DNA of 64,000 bases from Neocallimastix lanati (nom. inval.) (lineage: Eukaryota > Neocallimastigomycota > Neocallimastigomycetes > Neocallimastigales > Neocallimastigaceae). Positions 59,301 to 64,000 of this stretch are shown piece by piece. Both the position numbers and the translations under genes were made by a program. The stretch lies in assembly GCA_016946835.1 (NCBI GenBank), contig JACVTC010000081.1, positions 1 through 64,000 on the forward strand. The letters run 5' to 3'. Each line of letters opens with the position of its first letter. Position 1 is the first letter of the stretch. The notes beneath the pieces were generated by a model that was given only the letters and a program-made list of their open reading frames with translations, searched no databases and was not told the DNA's origin.

Positions 59301-61532
59301 TCTAATGTAAAGGAAATACAATCATTTATTGGATTATGTAATTATTATAGAATTTTTATCAAGGATTTTGCTAAGATTTCGCGGCCCTTACATAAACTTA
59401 CCAGGAAAAATGTTCCATTTCTCTGGGGTTCTGATCAACAAAAATCCTTTGATAAATTAAAAGAACTTTTTACTTATGCACCAATTTTAAGAAATCCTGA
59501 TAGTAACAAACCTTTCATTGTGGAAACTGATGCTTCCAATTTCGCTGTTGGAGCTATACTTTCCCAAGAATTTGATGGTCAGTTACACCCAATTGCTTTT
59601 ATTTCTACTAGTCTAACCAAATCTCAACTGAAATTCCCCATTTATGATAAAGAGCTTATTGCAATTAAAGTTGCTTTGGAAGAATGGCGTCATTACCTTG
59701 AAGGTGCTCGCCATCCATTTACTATTTATACTGATCATAAAAACCTTACTTTTCCTAGGAAACCTGAGCTACTTTCTCAAAGACAAATTCGTTGGTATGA
59801 ATTTCTTTCTCGTTTCGATTTTAATCTTGTGTATCGTTCTGGTAAAAAATCTGGTAAACCAGATATTCTATCAAGAAGAAGTGATCATTTATTTGATTGT
59901 ATTCGCGATGTTTCTTGTTGTGTTATTAATCTTAACTCATGTGATGAGTCCTTGATTAATTCTATTTTGAAATCTTTAAATAATGATGATCTTTTTATAA
60001 AAATTAAATCCTTTATTTTAAATAATAGTAATGTTAATCCACCTATTAAATTTATTGATAAGTGTAAAATTGATAAGGAAGGTTTCTTACTTTTTGATAA
60101 CTTAATTTATGTCCCTCAGAATCTTCGCACAAGAGTTCTTGAAATACACCATGACTCTGTTACTGCTGGTCATTTCGGTGTACGCAAAACATTTGATTTG
60201 ATTAATCGTAACTTTTGGTGGCCTAAGTTATGTAATGATGTTAAAAAGTTTGTAAAGTCCTGTGAAACTTGCTGCAAAGCTAAAGTTCCAAGACATAAAC
60301 CCTACGGTTTTTTATCTCCTTTGTCTACCCCCGACAGACCATGGTCAGACATCTCCATGGATTTTATTGTTGAATTACCGAAATCCAAAGATATGATCAC
60401 TGTCATGACTGTTGTTGATAGATTGACTAAAATAGCACATTTTATTCTTTTACGTTGTTTTCCTACTGCTTCAATTGCTGCCGATTCTTTTATTAACCAT
60501 ATCTTTAGGTTACTTGGCTTTCCTGATTCCATTGTTTAAGATAGAGGTAAGCAATTTACTTCTGATTTTTTGAATCGTCTTTGCGAATTATTTAACATTA
60601 ATTTGTCATTCTCCACTTCGAACCATCCGCAGACTGATAGTCAAACGGAGAGGGTGAACGGAATATTGGAACAATATCTCCGTTGTTTCATAAATGAAAA
60701 ACAAAATAATTGGGTTGACTTGTTGCCTTTTGCCGAGTTTGTTTATAATAATACTCTGCAACAATCAATCAATCAATCACCGATTTTTGCAAACTATTGA
60801 TTTAATCCAAAATTTAGTTTAGAAATCCCTTCTTCAGATAGTCCTCATAGAGCTGATGTTAGAGTGAAAGATATAAATGAAAATATTAAATTTTTAAAGG
60901 AAAATCTAAAGTCAGCTAAAGAAACTTATAAAAAGTATGCTGATTTCAAAGGATCATCATCGCCGGATTTTGAAGTTGGTAAAAAAGTTTGATTATTCAA
61001 AGGAAATATAACAAAAAATGTAAAGAAGAAATTAGCAGACCAAATGCTTGGTCCCTTTTAAATTGTGAGGAAAGTTAGTTCATTAGCCTACGAACTCAAG
61101 TTACCAAGTAATATGCGATGTTACCCTGTTTTTCATGTATCTTTATTGGAACGGTATTATGAAAATGAATTTGCTGACAGAAATAATAGGAAAAGAAAGA
61201 ATATTAAGTTAACTACCGACACCATAGATAAGGTTCCTGAAAGAATTATTGATATGAGGACATATAGAGGAAAAAATCGTTTCCTCGTATCTTGGAAAGG
61301 CCTAGATTCTGTTGAAGATACTTAGATCGATGAAGATCAAATTTACGATAGACAACTAATTCAAGAGTACTATCCTAAGTGTAAAAGGAATAGACGGAAT
61401 AATGTGGTTGATGACGGTAATAAAGATTTTAATGGAGAATATATTAGACATAAATATCAACCATTTATAATTGACATTCCTTCTCGAAGATTGAACTCTT
61501 AGTTCGCAGGAGCTCAACTTAAAGGGCGAGAA

Positions 61533-62249
61533 TGTAAAGATTTAATAAAATCTTTAATAATTTATTATTACATAAATAATTAATGTAATAAAATTACATA
61601 AATTTATGATTTACGTATATGAAAATTAATTATAAATTTATGAAAACTTTTCATAAAGGATAAATTATTATTTAAATAATTTTTGGATAATAAATTTAAT
61701 CTAAATAATTTATTTAAGTTAGTTAATTTAGTTTAGTTAGTTTAAAATACTTTAAAATTAATTTCGGAATAGTTTTAAATAGTTAAAATTAGTTTAAATA
61801 GTTTATAAAAATAGTTTTGCATTGTAAATATATAAACATTAGTATTAATAATATTTAAATAATAAATAAATAATAAATGAGTTCTTATTGAATTCAATTA
61901 TTATTGCAATTAAGTTGAAAGTTTATTGAATTAATTATTGTTTAGTTTTAGTTAATTATTATTTAATAAAATTATTAATAAATATTTTGTTTATAAATAA
62001 ATAGTAATATATGTATATTAAATAGGTTTGATATATTAAAATGTAATCATGAAAAAATATAAATACATGTAAAATTCATTATTTAAATCAATGTATTAGT
62101 TATTGACTATCAAATAGTTAATAACGAGAAGAGATTTATTTTTAAATTTAATAAAAGATTATTTATTAAAAAAGGAATTTTTTAATTACGTGTTTTAAAA
62201 TATTTTGTGTATTTTGTATTTGTAATCTGTTTCTTCCAAACTCTTTACA
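61533..62249 (+). repeat. Right LTR of the chromovirus
   Basis: About 717 bp, starting TGTAAAGATTTAATAAAATC and ending CTCTTTACA; partner of 55503-56212. Directly preceded by a polypurine stretch. Confidence 0.85.
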
Positions 62250-63431
62250 TAACTATTGTTTGTGGTGCTTATTGAAGCACCAGAATCAAGGATCCAAACT
62301 ATGAAATTATTATTTTTAATTTCATTAATTTTGTTGTAGTTATTATTTGTTTCAATGCTATTGATTTCTAAAGCATTATCTGAAAAATAATCTTTTGAAA
62401 AATCTTCTTGGTAATTATCTTTATATTCTTTATTATTGTTTATTAAATAAACGTGCTTATTGTTTATTTTATTTTTGTTATATTTCTTATCTGATTCCCT
62501 TTTGTCTTTATTAGATTTATTATTCTTGGTTACTTTATTAAAGTTAATTTTCTTATTTTTATAGCAATCCTTAATATAGTGGCCGTATTTTCCGCAGAGA
62601 AAGCACTTTCCATTCTTTCTTTTGGAATATTTTCTTTTCTTATCTCTAATTTTATTCTTAATATATGAATGTAAATGAAAAATGTTTTCAGATTTTTCTT
62701 CTTGAATCTTTTTTTCTTTAAGATGTGAGAACGTAATGTCTGGAACTATCCTTTTAAGGTAGTTACAACATTCTTTCCAATTATTGTTGAATTGGAAAAC
62801 GTTAATCCACCTTAAATTTTCTGGTAAAGCACGGTTAAGAATTCCGACTTTTGTATTGTCAGAAATGTCTGAGTCTATTATTTCTAGTTCGTCAAGCATA
62901 TTTTAGAGAGTTGCTAAAAAATGTGAATATCATCATTTCTATTAAACTTTAAGAAATTGATTCTATTTTTCAGAATCATTTTTCTATGTTCATCTCCAAG
63001 AGTAAAAGATTCCTGGAGAAAATTCCACATATGGAAGGCTGTTTTACCATGGCCTTTCAGAATCTCTTTAGTTTTATTCCTAAGACTGTTGGTAATGATC
63101 CATTTTACAAGGATATCATTTTTGATATCCTTTTGAGTAGTCCCAGAATCATAGACAAGTGAAGAATTAAATTTATCTAAAATATAGTCGTCTAGATTTT
63201 CTCTTATATCCTTTCTTCTTAAATTTTTTATTTTTTGGGAACTAATATATTCGTCTAGATTGTTGATTGTTAAGAGGTATAGGATATTGGTTTTCCAATT
63301 TTGGAAGTTTTCAATATTTAGTTCTGTTATATGATTAAAATTCTCTGAATAATTAAAAGAAATCCCTTTGGCAGAAAGATTGTTTACTGTGGTATCAATA
63401 ATTTTGATTCCTTTGATTGTTTCTAACATCA

Positions 63432-63493
63432 TAAATTTACTTTCAGCTTAAATTATATTGCTGGCATTTTAAATTTACTTTCAGCTTAAATTA
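63432..63493. repeat. 24-bp direct repeat at the copia gag start
   Basis: TAAATTTACTTTCAGCTTAA (then ATTA) occurs identically at 63432-63455 and 63470-63493. On the element's own (minus) strand the copies sit just upstream of the gag start codon, in the leader. Confidence 0.8.
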
Positions 63494-63763
63494 GTTGATA
63501 ACATTTTATATATTGTTTTTATCTTATAATTGATATCTTAGTTTATGTTATATATTTTATTACTATTATTTTTAATTTAGATATATGAATATAGATAAAT
63601 AAATAACAATTAGTATCATAATTATTATAAGTTTGTATTATTTATAAAATATTTTTTATTTTTATTTTTTTTAATTAATGGTATACTTTGCTTTTATTTT
63701 ATTTAATTAGGAGAGATTGAGACTCTTAATCTGTCAAAAATATAATAATCAGTAACAAGTAAT
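63494..63763. other. AT-rich sequence; possible 5' LTR or flank of the copia element
   Basis: Contains, in reverse orientation at about 63716-63732, the string GATTAAGAGTCTCAA that also precedes the copia fragment at 34126. The expected second LTR of the copia element was not recognised here. Confidence 0.35.
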
Positions 63764-64000
63764 ATGTATAATCATGTAAAGAAGAAAAGTATAAAATCTA
63801 ATGAATAAAATGATAATAGACATACGTCTAAAAGGGTAAAAACTGTAACAAATAATCAAGAAAATGTTTTATAAATAACTTCTTCTGAAATAAAAGATCT
63901 AATAAAAAATTCTTATATGGAAGAATTAAAAAATATTTTTGATATTTCAAAATTTTACAATAATGAATTTATTAAATGGTTACTTCATCTCTATAAAAAT
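63764..64000 (+). pseudogene. Coding-like partial frame cut by the window edge
   Basis: From ATG 63764 a Lys/Asn-rich reading (MYNHVKKKSIKSNE...) continues in one frame to the window end, with TAA codons in frame near 63806 and at 63872-63874. After the last stop 42 codons are open (SSEIKDLIKNSYMEELKNIF, then DISKFYNNEFIKWLLHLYKN). The style resembles the N-terminal region of ankyrin-repeat proteins such as 33666, but no ankyrin unit is reached. It could equally be part of another element. Confidence 0.3.

Larger units (their letters stand above)
55503..62249 (+). mobile_element. Ty3/gypsy chromovirus with both LTRs, nested in a copia element
   Basis: A plus-strand element of about 6.75 kb bounded by two similar LTRs. 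Parts in order: gag (about 56620-57540) with zinc knuckle CFICGKAGHLQFNC, protease (VLIDSGFDIN, about 57690), reverse transcriptase ([13 protein letters not shown], about 59000), RNase H (ETDASNFAVG), integrase with an HHCC zinc finger (about 60150-60800), and a C-terminal chromodomain (RFLVSWKGL, about 61280), which places it in the chromovirus clade. A polypurine stretch (AAAGGGCGAGAA) precedes the right LTR. It is broken, with about half a dozen breaks, but structurally whole. LTR similarity of about 95 percent by eye makes it fairly young. No convincing target-site duplication is seen. Confidence 0.9.
52132..63470 (-). mobile_element. Ty1/copia retrotransposon, split by a Ty3/gypsy insertion
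   Basis: A minus-strand copia element whose parts lie on both sides of the gypsy element. On the right: gag (from about 63430), zinc knuckle (CFLCGKYGHYIKDCYK, about 62590) and protease (WILDSGASIS, about 62270). On the left: integrase (LWHRRLGHFDISK, about 54100-55220), reverse transcriptase (SVYVDDILIAE, about 52700-53640) and RNase H (about 52290-52680). The order gag-protease-integrase-RT-RNase H is the copia order. A polypurine tract and the start of one LTR are seen at its left end. It is broken, with several breaks besides the large insertion. The sequence is well preserved, so it is moderately young, older than the gypsy insertion. Confidence 0.85.

Overview
The window looks like a piece of an anaerobic gut fungus genome (Neocallimastigomycota, the Neocallimastix/Piromyces/Anaeromyces group). 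This is inferred from four things: intergenic DNA that is almost pure A+T with long homopolymers; large single-exon secreted proteins with Thr/Ser/Pro linkers and hevein-type chitin-binding modules (CBM18); a secreted CotH-family protein; and a mixed load of Ty3/gypsy chromovirus, Ty1/copia and MULE elements plus decayed ankyrin-repeat genes. No search could be run, so family names rest on motifs read by eye.

Layout. 1-21 kb is a chitin-binding/lectin cluster: a 978-aa secreted lectin-like protein with three CBM18 modules (1598-4534, minus), a 2044-aa secreted paralogue with a long extra N-terminal half (8493-14627, plus) and a 662-aa protein made of eleven CBM18 modules (19085-21073, minus). 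Between the last two lie an interstitial telomere-like run, a perfect hairpin, a 120-nt 5S-rRNA-like sequence and one copy of a dispersed hairpin-bearing repeat. 22.8-24.6 kb is an AT minisatellite of about 31 units, followed by an intact MULE-type transposase gene (24974-26395, minus) and a GC-richer island with a tRNA-like core (26.8-27.3 kb). 27-31 kb is mostly empty, but holds an inverted copy of the dispersed repeat and a 48-bp perfect palindrome.

31-45.6 kb is a graveyard: an ankyrin-repeat pseudogene, a Ty1/copia fragment abutting a truncated transglutaminase-like gene, a decayed second MULE, a decayed Ty1/copia element and a decayed Ty3/gypsy element. At 46574-48151 there is an intact secreted CotH-family gene. 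48-52 kb is simple-sequence DNA with a small ankyrin remnant. 52-63.5 kb is a nested pair: a Ty3/gypsy chromovirus with two LTRs and a chromodomain (55503-62249) lies inside a minus-strand Ty1/copia element.

How they may work together. The three CBM18 genes are probably secreted and bind chitin, in the fungus's own wall or in other organisms. The 2044-aa protein adds a Gly-rich hydrophobic segment between two Ser/Thr/His-rich repeats, an arrangement I do not recognise from any named family, and it is the best candidate here for something undescribed. The CotH protein is also secreted but has no dockerin. The rest is mobile-element turnover that has broken several host genes.
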